From VXPQ01 sp965248175 (GTDB lineage: Bacteria > Bacteroidota > Rhodothermia > Rhodothermales > VXPQ01), in assembly GCA_965248175.1 (NCBI GenBank), contig OZ252093.1, positions 1 through 64,000 of the forward strand: a stretch of 64,000 nucleotides of DNA, read 5' to 3'. Positions 1 to 7,904 of this stretch are shown here, piece after piece. The notes beneath the pieces are model-generated. The model had not been told where the DNA came from. It searched no databases and worked only from the letters and a program-made list of their open reading frames with translations. How positions within the stretch are numbered: the stretch's first letter is position 1; each line of letters opens with the position of its first letter. The position numbers were made by a program, and so were the translations under genes.

Positions 1-1
1 A

Positions 2-118
2 GGTCCGATACCCCCCTCTCCTGTTCGGATGCCGGGTGCTCCCGTAACGGACATCACGCTCATCCCATACGGCGCCACCACGCTGCGCGTAACCACATTT
101 CCAGAGGTGCTGCGGTGA
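2..118 (+). CDS. C-terminal tail of GH127 (DUF1680)-like glycosidase, partial
   Basis: An open frame enters from the left edge and stops at the TGA at 116-118. The 38 visible residues contain DITLIPYGATTLRVTTFP, which resembles the closing strand of DUF1680/GH127 beta-L-arabinofuranosidase-like proteins (family pattern LTLIPYGxxxLRxTxFP). The catalytic part lies outside the window, so the family call rests on this one motif. It would be a carbohydrate-active enzyme, which suits the SusCD and DUF5060 genes elsewhere. Family assignment is tentative; that the stretch is coding is fairly likely. Confidence 0.4.
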   Translation, partial: GPIPPSPVRMPGAPVTDITLIPYGATTLRVTTFPEVLR

Positions 119-225
119 AACCAAAACCGCCAAGAGCACTTTGGCAGGAAACTACTATCAACATGCGCCACGCCATCGAGGCCCATGTGGTGCTTAAACA
201 TGCTATCACGGACGGTAATCGTTGG

Positions 226-1176
226 CTAACTGTGTAAACCCACCACGTTGTTCAGTGGGATATTCAGGGATTGGATGGGTGTTTGGTATTTCAAGCTGGC
301 GTGTGGTCGATGCCAATTGTATCGGTGCAGCCAACAGGGGAGGTACTCGCCGCGCTGGCTGGAGTTGTCGTAGGCGCGAGCGTAGGCCCATTCGCGCAGC
401 GCGGATTGGATGAAGCGTTCGGCTTTGCCGTTGGTTCTCGGGGTATAGGGTCGGGTGCGGATATGGCGCAGTTTCAGTCGTCGGCACAGTTTTGCGAAGT
501 GTTTCGAGCGGTAGCAGGAGCCGTTGTCGGTCATGACGCGGGTGAAGGCGACTCCGAGGGTTTGGAAGTAGCGCAGGGTGTCGAGCAACGCGCTACAGGC
601 GCTGTGAGCGGTCTCGCCGGGTTGGATGCAAGCAAAGCTTACGCGGGAGTGATCGTCGATGGCCACATGCACGTATTCCCATCCGGCGCCCCTGGAACTC
701 TGGCCCCGGATGCCGGTGACCCGATGGCCGGGACGCACAAAACGTCCTAAACGCTTGATGTCCAGGTGTAACAGGTCGCCCGGATGGGGGTAGACCTAAC
801 GGCGGGGAGCAACCGGAGGGTCCAGATGGGACAATCGGTTCAATCCCCCCTGCTGGGCGACCCGGCCCACCGTGCTGTGCGCCACCCCGGTTCTTCGGCT
901 AATCTCGCGATAGGTGCACCGGGCGCGGCGCAGGGCCAGAATCGCCGCCCGTTGCGCCTCTGAGGTGCGATGCGGGCAGCCGAGCGGATGCGAAGATCGG
1001 TCCTGAAGACCTCTTCGTCCCTGTGCCCGATACCGGGCGAGCCACTTGTAGGCCGTGCGCACACTTACCCCTGAGGCCTGGGCGGCTTCCTCGATGCGAA
1101 GCCCCCCGTTAACGATGCGACGCACCAGAACCTCTCGACCTTTCGGCGTCAATCGGGCATTCTTGTGAATGTTCAT
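226..1176 (-). pseudogene. IS481-family transposase with in-frame amber codon (copy 1)
   Basis: The N-terminal part (minus strand from 1176) is a helix-turn-helix module (GLRIEEAAQASGVSVRTAYK and a second HTH around REISRRTGVAHSTVGRV). The rest is an rve-type integrase core with VAIDDHSR, the second Asp in MTDNGSCYRS, and the Glu region in TPRTNGKAERF. The two parts are in the same frame, separated only by one TAG (CGC CGT TAG GTC) just before YPHPGDLLHLDIKRLG. The final TAG is supplied by the flanking target sequence, not by the IS itself. The amber suggests an inactive or readthrough-dependent enzyme. The same codon recurs in copy 2. Confidence 0.8.
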
Positions 1177-1261
1177 TCGGCTCTCTCCCTAACTTTCGGT
1201 TCACATATCCCTAATAAACTCGGGCATCAGGCGCGAATGAACAACCTACTGAGAGATCACA
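231..1261 (-). mobile_element. IS481-family insertion sequence, copy 1 (1,031 bp)
   Basis: Begins TGTGTAAACC and ends GAGATCACA (TGT...ACA ends). It is the same length as the copy at 45916-46946 and inverted relative to it; I noticed only two base differences in the parts compared. Flanks are GCTAAC on the left and GCTAGC on the right, a 6-bp target duplication with one change. This matches the NCTAGN target and 6-bp duplication known for Bordetella IS481. It splits the integrase remnant. Confidence 0.85.
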
Positions 1262-1698
1262 GCTAGCCGGGTCACGACGCCCCTTGTGGGGGCGGATACG
1301 GCGTCTGGCTCGTCTACCGAAGGGCATCAACTTCCACAGCCTGCGCCACACGTTCGCCTCGTGGTGGGTGATGCGGGGCGGCGACCTCTACCGGCTCAAA
1401 GAAGTCCTGGGCCACGCGGACATCCAGACGACGATGATCTACGCCCACCTCAGACCAGATGCGCTCCTGGAGGAGATGGAAAAATGTTTTGGCAACGGTC
1501 GAATTTCTCGGAAAGATGACATCGCGGAACTGCGCGAGATGCTGGAAACGTTGCGGTCTGAGAACCGCTACCTGCGTGAAAAGCTGGGCTGGGGGGTGAA
1601 CGACAACGGGGTATTTAGCCCCGTGGGTCATACATAGGTCATAAATTCTCGCAATTACTTGCAAAATGTTGCAAATATGGCCGAACCGACGCAAACAG

Positions 1699-1747
1699 AA
1701 AAACGCCCCGGAATCACCGTTTTCGGCTATTTCCCAGGGCGTTTTTT
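1699..1747. terminator. Bidirectional hairpin terminator
   Basis: AAAAACGCCC at 1699-1708 pairs with GGGCGTTTTT at 1737-1746, a 10-bp stem with a T run on either strand. It lies between the end of the integrase remnant (plus) and the 3' end of tRNA-Arg (minus), so it can serve both. Confidence 0.6.
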
Positions 1748-1753
1748 GGGGTG

Positions 1754-1827
<74 letters not shown>

Positions 1828-1932
1828 GTATCCCGTATAAACATCCGATCTGCTCTCTTTGTTCGCCCCGTGCAGGCGCCTCTCCGCATAAAACAGCCCT
1901 CCGGAATGTGAAAACGAGGTTGGGAAAAACCG

Positions 1933-2016
1933 CGGGCGGACGACAACCCGCAGGCAGACGACGAACTACGGGCAGACCATGAACCGTAGGCGGGCGACGA
2001 ACCGTGAGCGAACGAT
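1933..2016. repeat. 18-bp degenerate tandem repeat (about 4.6 units)
   Basis: Successive 18-bp units start at 1933, 1951, 1969 and 1987, with a 12-bp partial at 2005. Each contains a variant of GGC-GRC-GACGAAC. It sits just after the thiD stop, between thiD and tRNA-Arg. No coding role seen. Confidence 0.65.
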
Positions 2017-2041
2017 AGTATACCGAGGCAATCGCTTCCCT

Positions 2042-2857
2042 TCACTCCGCCGAAGGGAAGACATCCACCTGCTTCAGAAAGTAAAAATGGTTTATGGGGC
2101 CGTGGCCCTGTCCGATCGCCGGAGCGTGGCGGATAGCTTCCGTCACATACCGCTTGGCCCGTGCAACGGATTCCTTAAGAGAAAACCCGCGCGCCAGATT
2201 CGCAGCAATGGCGGACGCATAGGTGCAGCCCGTTCCGTGCGTGTTCTGCGTTGCGATGCGAGGCGCGCGAAACACATGCATCCGCTTGCCGTCGTACAGC
2301 ACATCCAGCGCATCGCCGGTCTCATCCACATGCCCGCCCTTGACCAGGACCGCCCCCGGCCCCATGGCATGAATGGCAACGGCGGCTTCCTCCTGGCCTT
2401 CCTTTGAATCCACCTCGATCCCTGTAAGGCGCCGGGCTTCGAGCGCATTGGGCGTGACGAGCGTGGCAAGCGGCAGAAGCCGTTCCCGGAGCGTTTCGAC
2501 CGCATCGTCGCGCAACAACGGGAACCCGCTCTTGGAAATCATGACCGGATCGACCACGACCGGAGATACCTTGCGCTCCTGCAGTTTTTCCGCCACTACC
2601 TCAATGATCGCTGCGGAAGAAAGCATGCCCGTCTTCGTAGCGCCCACGGTAAAATCGTCGTACACCGCGTCGATCTGCTTTGCGATCAGATCGGGCGGAA
2701 GCTCGAAGGCGTCCAGTACGGCCTGCGTATTCTGCGCAGTGACCACCGTAACGACGCTCGCCGCAAACACGCCCTGGGCCTCCATGGCCTTCATATCGGC
2801 CTGTATGCCGGCGCCGCCGCCGGAATCGCTGCCTGCGATGGAAAGGGCCACATTCAT
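2042..2857 (-). CDS. thiD: Hydroxymethylpyrimidine/phosphomethylpyrimidine kinase
   Basis: A 271-residue ribokinase-fold enzyme that phosphorylates HMP and HMP-P in the cytoplasm, supplying the pyrimidine half of thiamine. Typical features are ALSIAGSDSGGGAGIQADMK at the N-terminus (substrate pocket), VVVDPVMISKSG, VTPNALEARRLTG, VLVKGGH, and the anion hole/catalytic THGTGCTYASAIA near the C-terminus, where Asp is replaced by Thr-Tyr context as is common in ThiD. Length is normal for the family. Its ATG overlaps the stop of the upstream thiE-like gene (ATGA at 2854-2857), so the two are probably translationally coupled. It is the last gene of the thi operon. Confidence 0.93.
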   Translation of the reverse strand: MNVALSIAGSDSGGGAGIQADMKAMEAQGVFAASVVTVVTAQNTQAVLDAFELPPDLIAKQIDAVYDDFTVGATKTGMLSSAAIIEVVAEKLQERKVSPVVVDPVMISKSGFPLLRDDAVETLRERLLPLATLVTPNALEARRLTGIEVDSKEGQEEAAVAIHAMGPGAVLVKGGHVDETGDALDVLYDGKRMHVFRAPRIATQNTHGTGCTYASAIAANLARGFSLKESVARAKRYVTEAIRHAPAIGQGHGPINHFYFLKQVDVFPSAE

Positions 2858-3711
2858 AAAGTAGTCTCGAAATATGCGCGCAAGGCGCTAAGATAGGCAC
2901 CAGTCGCTTGGCCGGGGCGGTCGGCCATCATAATACCGGAAAGAATCGCAACGCCGTAGCTCCCTGCATCAAGACACGGCCCTATTCGTTCGGGAGTCAC
3001 ACCACCCAGAGCATATACAGGGATGCGCCCCTGGACATATTGAACAAAATTGCGCAGCGCATCTATGCCCACACCGACATAACCGGGCTTGCCCTGCGGA
3101 TTGAAAACAGGGCTGAAAAAAAGGTATTGAGGACGATGGTCCTCCCTCTCTCGGGGTTTACTCCCGATTGCGCGGGGATTGCTCCCGATTGCGCGAGGGT
3201 TACCCCCGGTTACGCTCCCCTGATAACGATTCTGATGATCTCCCCCCATCGCGGCCCGGGCTTCGTCGGGGTTGTGCACCGACCTGCCGCAGGGCTGCTG
3301 GGGCCCGCACGCAAATGCTGGCGCCGCATCCCGCACCCCGGCATGGTAGCCGCACCGCAAGGCTTCGGCCACCTCCGGCCGCCCGTTTACGGAAAGCAGG
3401 ATCGACGGCGAAGCATTCCGCAAGCGTTCGACCAAGCGGGCAGCGCATTCCCGGAAAAGACCGACGGGCGCCGCGCGATCCCGCAAATGCACCCACAGAG
3501 TCAGTTCGGGCGCCTTGCCAAACACACCATCGGACGATTCCCCGACGGCATCAACTATCCGGTCGGCGCATTCGGAATCTGTGAATCCATCCCCGATCAG
3601 GATGAGCCGGGGCAAACTCCACAGGGACGCACTCCCGGTGCGGCGCTGTTCCGACGCCTCCTGCGCGTTATGCACCGATGCGCCCCTCCATAGGCGACGA
3701 AGCCTGCGCAT
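2854..3711 (-). CDS. Thiamine-phosphate synthase / TenI family protein, divergent
   Basis: A TIM-barrel protein of the ThiE/TenI family, which joins HMP-PP to thiazole phosphate (ThiE) or tautomerises the thiazole (TenI). Family landmarks are LILIGDGFTD at the first strand, LSVNGRPEVAEAL, GRSVHNPDEARAA, FFSPVFNPQGKPGYVGVG, and VYALGGVTPERI with GVAILSGI. The usual GVHLGQEDMP segment is replaced by GYHAGVRDAAP, so ThiE activity is less certain than TenI-like. It is longer than the roughly 210 residues normal for ThiE, partly because of an internal repeat NPRAIGS x2. The listed start overlaps thiG by 44 bp; a later TTG before PRLILIGDG would remove the overlap and may be the true start. Confidence 0.75.
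   Translation of the reverse strand: MRRLRRLWRGASVHNAQEASEQRRTGSASLWSLPRLILIGDGFTDSECADRIVDAVGESSDGVFGKAPELTLWVHLRDRAAPVGLFRECAARLVERLRNASPSILLSVNGRPEVAEALRCGYHAGVRDAAPAFACGPQQPCGRSVHNPDEARAAMGGDHQNRYQGSVTGGNPRAIGSNPRAIGSKPREREDHRPQYLFFSPVFNPQGKPGYVGVGIDALRNFVQYVQGRIPVYALGGVTPERIGPCLDAGSYGVAILSGIMMADRPGQATGAYLSALRAYFETTL
3161..3202. repeat. 21-bp tandem repeat inside the thiE-like gene
   Basis: CTCCCGATTGCGCGGGGATT at 3161 is repeated with few changes at 3182, and weaker partial copies lie on either side. The unit is a multiple of three and adds NPRAIGS repeats to the protein between two conserved barrel strands, so the frame is kept. Confidence 0.7.
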
Positions 3712-4456
3712 ACGTGCGGCGCGGCATGCGCCCGGACAGGAATGCCAGCCGCCCTGCCTCCACGGCCCGGCGCATGGCGGCAGCCATCATCACGGGGTGC
3801 TGGGCATCGGAAACGGCAGTATTCAGAAGCACCCCGTCATAGCCCATTTCCATCACCCGCGCCGCATCGCTCGCCGTGCCGATGCCGGCGTCCACGATAA
3901 GCGGCGTATCCTGAATGATGTCCCGTATGATTGCAAGATTGTAGGGATTCACCAGTCCCTGCCCGCTGCCTATCGGGGAGGCCAGCGGCATGATCGCGAC
4001 GCATCCGAGGTCGGCCAGCTTGCGGCACGTGATCGGATCGTCGTTTGCATAAACCATCACGGAAAACCCGTCGTCCACGAGTTCCTTCGCCGCCCGGAGT
4101 AGCTGTTCGACATCCGGAAGCAGCGTTTCGTCGTCTCCGATGACCTCCAGTTTGATCAGATGGGTTTCCAGCGCTTCGCGAGCCAGTTGCGCCACGAGCA
4201 CCGCCTCTTTCGCCGTATAGCATCCGGCGGTGTTCGGCAAGCAGCGATACGGCTTGAGCAGCTCCAGAAAGCGTTCCCCCGACGTGTCCTGCAGGTTCAC
4301 GCGCCGGATCGCTACGGTGACGAGTTCCGTGCCGGACGCTTCAAGCGCGTCCAGCATGACCCGGGGATTGGGATACCGGCTCGTGCCCATGATCAGCCGG
4401 GAGGACAACGCAAAGTCGCCGATTTTCAGCACATCCGGGTGTCCGTTCGTCGTCAT
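3668..4456 (-). CDS. thiG: Thiazole synthase
   Basis: A 262-residue TIM-barrel enzyme that builds thiazole phosphate from deoxyxylulose-5-P, the ThiS thiocarboxylate and an imine made by ThiO. The catalytic Lys is about residue 102 in LIKLEVIGDDE. Other landmarks are IMGTSRY, RRVNLQDTSGE, LPNTAGCYTAKEAV, CVAIMPLASPIGSGQG and IVDAGIGTASDAA. Length is normal. It begins two bases after the thiS stop and overlaps the thiE-like gene at its 3' end, consistent with one operon. Confidence 0.95.
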   Translation of the reverse strand: MTTNGHPDVLKIGDFALSSRLIMGTSRYPNPRVMLDALEASGTELVTVAIRRVNLQDTSGERFLELLKPYRCLPNTAGCYTAKEAVLVAQLAREALETHLIKLEVIGDDETLLPDVEQLLRAAKELVDDGFSVMVYANDDPITCRKLADLGCVAIMPLASPIGSGQGLVNPYNLAIIRDIIQDTPLIVDAGIGTASDAARVMEMGYDGVLLNTAVSDAQHPVMMAAAMRRAVEAGRLAFLSGRMPRRTYAQASSPMEGRIGA

Positions 4457-4458
4457 GC

Positions 4459-4689
4459 CTACCCTCCCTGTTGCGCAGCAATCACTTCAATCCGGTCGCC
4501 GGACCGGATGGCATGGTCGTCCCATGTCCCCTTCGGCGCCACCGTGTCGTTGACTGCCACGGCCATGCCCTTCGCATCGGCCGGATCGAACCCCATGTCC
4601 CGCATCAGCACGGACACCGTCGCCTGCGCCGGCACGGAATGCTTTTTCCCGTTGATCAACACGTCGATGAGGGATTGGGAAGACATCAT
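4459..4689 (-). CDS. thiS: Sulfur carrier protein ThiS
   Basis: A 76-residue ubiquitin-like protein ending in Gly-Gly (AQQGG), the site of adenylation and thiocarboxylation. It carries INGKKHSVPA and VAVNDTVAPKGTWDD, the usual ThiS core, and donates sulfur to ThiG, which follows immediately. No ThiF is seen in the window. Confidence 0.93.
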   Translation of the reverse strand: MMSSQSLIDVLINGKKHSVPAQATVSVLMRDMGFDPADAKGMAVAVNDTVAPKGTWDDHAIRSGDRIEVIAAQQGG

Positions 4690-4710
4690 CTATCCGCTTG
4701 TTTGTGCAGT

Positions 4711-4800
4711 GCATTTTTGCGGCGGGGCATTTGTACGGCGGCGCATGTCGGTGCACCGCATTTGTACGGCGGCGCATGCCGGTGCACTGCATCCTGCATG
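4711..4800. repeat. 31-bp tandem repeat between thiO and thiS
   Basis: Two adjacent 31-bp units (4727-4757 and 4758-4788) differ by about two bases. Each contains GCATTTGTACGGCGGCGCAT. A degenerate partial copy lies at 4711-4726 and fragments follow to about 4800. The array fills most of the 136-bp gap between thiO and thiS. A role as an intra-operon structural element is possible but not shown. Confidence 0.7.
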
Positions 4801-4825
4801 GCACGCGGCATGGCACGCCCGGTCA

Positions 4826-6016
4826 TTACGCAGATACTGCCTCGAAACGTCCCGGTAAAAACGGGGCGATCCATGAAGAGGTTTCTCCGGTAAGAATGTA
4901 CCGCGCCACTTCTTCGGAAGCGACCGGGGCAAGCAGCATGCCGTGCCGGTAGAAGCCCGTAGTCATCACCACGCCGGGCGCAGAGGAAGGCCCCAGAATG
5001 GGCAAATGATCGCGGCTCGCCGGGCGAAGCCCCGCCCATATATCGCGCACGGGCAGATCGTCGATTCCCGGCACGATCTTCCGGGCCTCCTCCAGGATAG
5101 TATACAACCCGCCCGCCGTAACGCGCGCATCGAATCCCATTTCCTCCATCGTAGTACCGACGAGCACTCGTCCGCCGGGCTTGGGCACTACGCACATATG
5201 CGCACTCCGCACGACATGCTGCAGATCGAACGGAGGTTCGGCTTCCAATTCCATCATCTGTCCGCGCACCGGACGCACCGGCGGCTGCTGATCCGCAGCA
5301 AGTCCTTCCATGCCATGCGACCAGGCGCCCGTGGCAAGCACCACACACGACCCCTCGACCCGTTCACCGTTTTCCGTCATGACGGCAGGCGCCCCCGCAT
5401 CGGGTTCGACAGCGCGCACGGCGACCCCTTCGCGCAGCGTACCCCCGGCCTTCAGAAAAGAAGCCTGCAACGCTTCGACAAGCGCACGGCTGTCCACTTG
5501 GCTATCCGAAGGACAATACATGACCGCCGCCGGGCGGGACGTGATAAAAGGTTCTATATCCAGCGCCTCCGCCGGCGAAAGCCACCGGCTGTCCAGCCCC
5601 TGCGCCTTCATGAAATCGTAGCGGCGGCGGAGCGCTTCCGCCTCGTCCCGGTCGGCAGCCACATGCACAGCCCCTCCGGTCCGGAATCCCGTCCTGATTC
5701 CGCTTTCCGCTTCAAGCGCTGCCGCAAACGCCGGCCACCTCTGCAGGCTTTCCCGGTTGAGCCGGTAGAGTTCCGGGTCCTCGAATCCGATCTCTGCATC
5801 CGGCGCCAGCATGCCCGCTGCCGCCCAGGAGGCCCCTCGTCCGGTGCGATCCCGCTCGAAAAGATGTACGGCCCGACCGGCACGCAGCAACCGCCAGCCC
5901 AGCGCAAGCCCCGCCACGCCGCCGCCGACAATGAGCACGGGTCTGTCAGGACGGGATGTTTTCACGAGATCGGGCATGAGAAAACAGCGCACGAAAAGAA
6001 AAGACAGCCGCCGCAA
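4826..6016 (-). CDS. thiO: Glycine oxidase ThiO
   Basis: An FAD-dependent amine oxidase of 396 residues that oxidises glycine to the iminoacetate used by ThiG. The N-terminal Rossmann motif VGGGVAGLALGWRLLRAG is followed by LFERDRTGRGASWAAAGML, the conserved region after the dinucleotide fold in ThiO/DAO proteins. The C-terminal GLRPASRDHLPILGPSS and TGFYRHGMLLAPVASEEVA complete the FAD and substrate site. An internal Met (MPDLVKTSRP) is a more likely start than the first Met, which adds a hydrophobic leader not usual for ThiO. It is the first gene of the operon. I saw no TPP riboswitch consensus upstream. Confidence 0.92.
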   Translation of the reverse strand: MRRLSFLFVRCFLMPDLVKTSRPDRPVLIVGGGVAGLALGWRLLRAGRAVHLFERDRTGRGASWAAAGMLAPDAEIGFEDPELYRLNRESLQRWPAFAAALEAESGIRTGFRTGGAVHVAADRDEAEALRRRYDFMKAQGLDSRWLSPAEALDIEPFITSRPAAVMYCPSDSQVDSRALVEALQASFLKAGGTLREGVAVRAVEPDAGAPAVMTENGERVEGSCVVLATGAWSHGMEGLAADQQPPVRPVRGQMMELEAEPPFDLQHVVRSAHMCVVPKPGGRVLVGTTMEEMGFDARVTAGGLYTILEEARKIVPGIDDLPVRDIWAGLRPASRDHLPILGPSSAPGVVMTTGFYRHGMLLAPVASEEVARYILTGETSSWIAPFLPGRFEAVSA

Positions 6017-6403
6017 GAAACATCGGCAGGTGGAAGTTTTGGAAAATTAGCGGCCTGGAGGGCGGTATGCAAACGGGAACGGTCCTGAGGCATCAAGCGA
6101 ATCAGGGTCGGATGGCTGAATCGATCAGTCATGCTTTGACAACATCGAAGGCACTCGCGGGATATGCTGCAAAGCGGATGCTGTCCGATTGGCCGGTCCC
6201 CCCCAAAAAAACGGACTTGCAACACCGTTTCCACGGTTGATTTCGGCATGGGTCTACGGTATTTTCTGATTGGTGAAGGGAGTGTCCTGCATACAGGGCG
6301 CCGCCCGGCTCGGCGCCACATGATATCTTTCGTGTTCGGTTGAATCAGCGTCGATCCACACCACACCGGGTAGCTTTTTGCACGAAGTCAATGGAGGTGT
6401 GCG
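6017..6403. other. Intergenic region between divergent thiO and methylase genes
   Basis: 387 bp between two divergent genes, which must hold both promoters. I looked on the minus strand for the thi-box (CTGAGA with the GAACCTGATC element) and did not find it. No ORF with family resemblance was seen. Confidence 0.5.
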
Positions 6404-7339
6404 ATGACTGTGATGACCGAAGGACTTTTCGACGAAGCGCTCCAGGACCCCCCTCGCGAGACAGGGCGAATATCCCGCCGCCTGGTCGGGAATGCGGCAT
6501 GGGCGCGACGCAAAATGATTGCTTTCGGATGGTACGGCGGCAAGTACGTACATCTGGACTTCATTCTCCCCCACCTGCCGGTCGATGCGGAGCATTTCTG
6601 CGATGTCTACGGCGGCTCGGCCGCCGTGCTCATCAACCGCGCTCCGGCGCCCGTGGAAACCTATAACGATCTGGATTCGGAGCTCGTCAATTTCTTCTCC
6701 GTGCTGCGTGACCAGCACGAGGAACTCATTCGCGCCATTGGCCTGACCCCGTTTTCCCGGGAGGAACTCGTCAATGCGTGTCGTTGCGAACCCGGTTTGC
6801 CGCCGCTGGAACGAGCGCGGCGGTTCTACGTCCGCGCACGACAGACGCGCACCGGCCTGGCGCAAACAAGCAGCGAGGGACGTTGGGCGCACTGCGTGCT
6901 GACATCCCGGGCGGGAATGGCCGGCGCCGTATCGCGCTGGCTTGGCGCCGTGGAAGGGCTGCCCGAAATTACGCAGCGGTTGCAACGCGTGCAGATCGAG
7001 AATGCCCCGGCGCTTGACATCATTGCACGGTACGATACGCCCCGCACACTATTCTATCTCGACCCGCCGTATGTCCACGATAGCCGTGGCGACACTGCCG
7101 CCTACGGCCACGAAATGACCGACGACAACCATCGCGAACTCGCCGGACTGCTGCATAGCATTCAGGGACGCGCGGTATTGTCCGGGTACCGTTCAGCGCT
7201 CTACGACGAGTTGTTCGCCGACTGGCATCGCGTCGATGCGCCGGAGAAACTATGCAATTCATCCAAAGGAAAACGGCGGGAGTCGTTGTGGATGAATTTC
7301 AAACCGCTGACAGGGGGCGGTAATGGCAACACCCGATAG
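6404..7339 (+). CDS. D12-class DNA adenine-N6 methyltransferase
   Basis: A 311-residue Dam/M.DpnII-type enzyme that transfers a methyl group from AdoMet to adenine N6. Motif X is FGWYGGKY (family pattern WxGGK), motif I is FCDVYGGSAAV (FxGxG-like), ETYNDLDSELVNFF is the loop after motif I, and the catalytic motif IV is DPPY in LFYLDPPYVHDSR. A later ALYDELFADWHR fits the C-terminal D12 region. A leader of about 35 residues precedes motif X, so a start nearer AWARRKMIAFGW is possible. The damaged endonuclease follows with overlapping coding, so the pair looks like a restriction-modification operon. Confidence 0.88.
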   Translation: MTVMTEGLFDEALQDPPRETGRISRRLVGNAAWARRKMIAFGWYGGKYVHLDFILPHLPVDAEHFCDVYGGSAAVLINRAPAPVETYNDLDSELVNFFSVLRDQHEELIRAIGLTPFSREELVNACRCEPGLPPLERARRFYVRARQTRTGLAQTSSEGRWAHCVLTSRAGMAGAVSRWLGAVEGLPEITQRLQRVQIENAPALDIIARYDTPRTLFYLDPPYVHDSRGDTAAYGHEMTDDNHRELAGLLHSIQGRAVLSGYRSALYDELFADWHRVDAPEKLCNSSKGKRRESLWMNFKPLTGGGNGNTR

Positions 7340-7819
7340 AGAGCAAGCGAAACGGTTGTTGGTCGTCGTTTCGGGCTGTGGAACGAGGTCGTACGGCAAG
7401 CATCGACAACGTCAGACCGCGCAACAGGCATGGCCGGCGATCTCGAGTGTCGCAATAACGGGCAACTGGTCTATGCCGTTGAAGTGAAGGAGCGGCAAGT
7501 CACGCTTGCCGATGTGCGATCGTTTGAGAACAAGCTCATTAAGAACAAGGTAACCGAAGCACTCATCAATGCGCCGGCAACCAAAGTGTCGGACGACGAA
7601 TCGATTCAAAACCGGATTCGGCTCATGTGGAGTCGCGGCATCAACCTGTATTTGCTTTCGATCGAAGAACTTGTCTCTGTCACGATGAGTTTGACGGGAG
7701 AAGAAGGCAGGCTCGAATTTGTCGCCGAAGTAGGAAAACAACTCGACGAGTACGCCCGGCCGACCGGCAGATTCGCGTGGCGAGACCTGCTCAGCGATGT
7801 CCTGGACGGCGCCATGTAG
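7323..7819 (+). pseudogene. PD-(D/E)XK restriction endonuclease (SacI-like), frameshifted
   Basis: The intact frame from 7430 encodes GDLECRNNGQLVYAVEVKER, a PD-(D/E)XK core (Asp in GDLE, Glu-x-Lys in EVKE), followed by a helical tail. Upstream the same frame stays open back to the methylase stop at 7337-7339 (it includes VVGRRFGLWNEVVRQAS), but the only good ATG (7323, MATPDREQAKR) is in another frame. A one-base indel near 7355-7360 would explain this. The arrangement and core resemble SacI-family endonucleases, but at about 160 residues it is short for that family. It probably formed an R-M system with the upstream methylase and may now be inactive, leaving an orphan methylase. Confidence 0.6.
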
Positions 7820-7904
7820 GCTGCGGTCTCGGTCTGGCGAATCATCGACATACTATCCGATTCCGGGCGTGGAGGAAAAGAGCCAAGAAAACGGCTGAAA
7901 GCGC

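Larger units (their letters stand above)
163..1637 (+). pseudogene. Tyrosine recombinase/integrase C-terminal remnant, split by IS481
   Basis: After the IS481 right end (1262 onward) the frame encodes the C-terminal catalytic half of a tyrosine recombinase: HSLRHTFAS (His-x-x-Arg box), LGHADIQTTMIYAHL (second His and the Tyr nucleophile), then a charged helix and a stop at 1635-1637. The N-terminal half, including the first catalytic Arg, is absent. If the IS and one target copy are removed, the reading frame from an ATG at 163 joins this frame exactly, but the 163-230 part has no recognisable integrase sequence. The gene points at the 3' end of tRNA-Arg, the usual place for an integrase beside its attachment site, so this is probably the relic of an integrated element. 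It is not functional as it stands. Confidence 0.6.

Noticed and set aside
271..750. Long plus-strand ORF over the IS481 transposase
   Set aside because: It is the complementary-strand shadow of the integrase core; the minus-strand frame has the DDE motifs.
1933..2016. CRISPR-like array
   Set aside because: Units are contiguous 18-bp degenerate tandem repeats without spacers; no cas genes nearby.
4943..6088. 381-codon plus-strand ORF opposite thiO
   Set aside because: Arg/His-rich with no family features; thiO on the other strand is clearly the gene.
6017..6403. Possible TPP riboswitch before thiO
   Set aside because: The conserved thi-box elements were looked for on the minus strand and not found.
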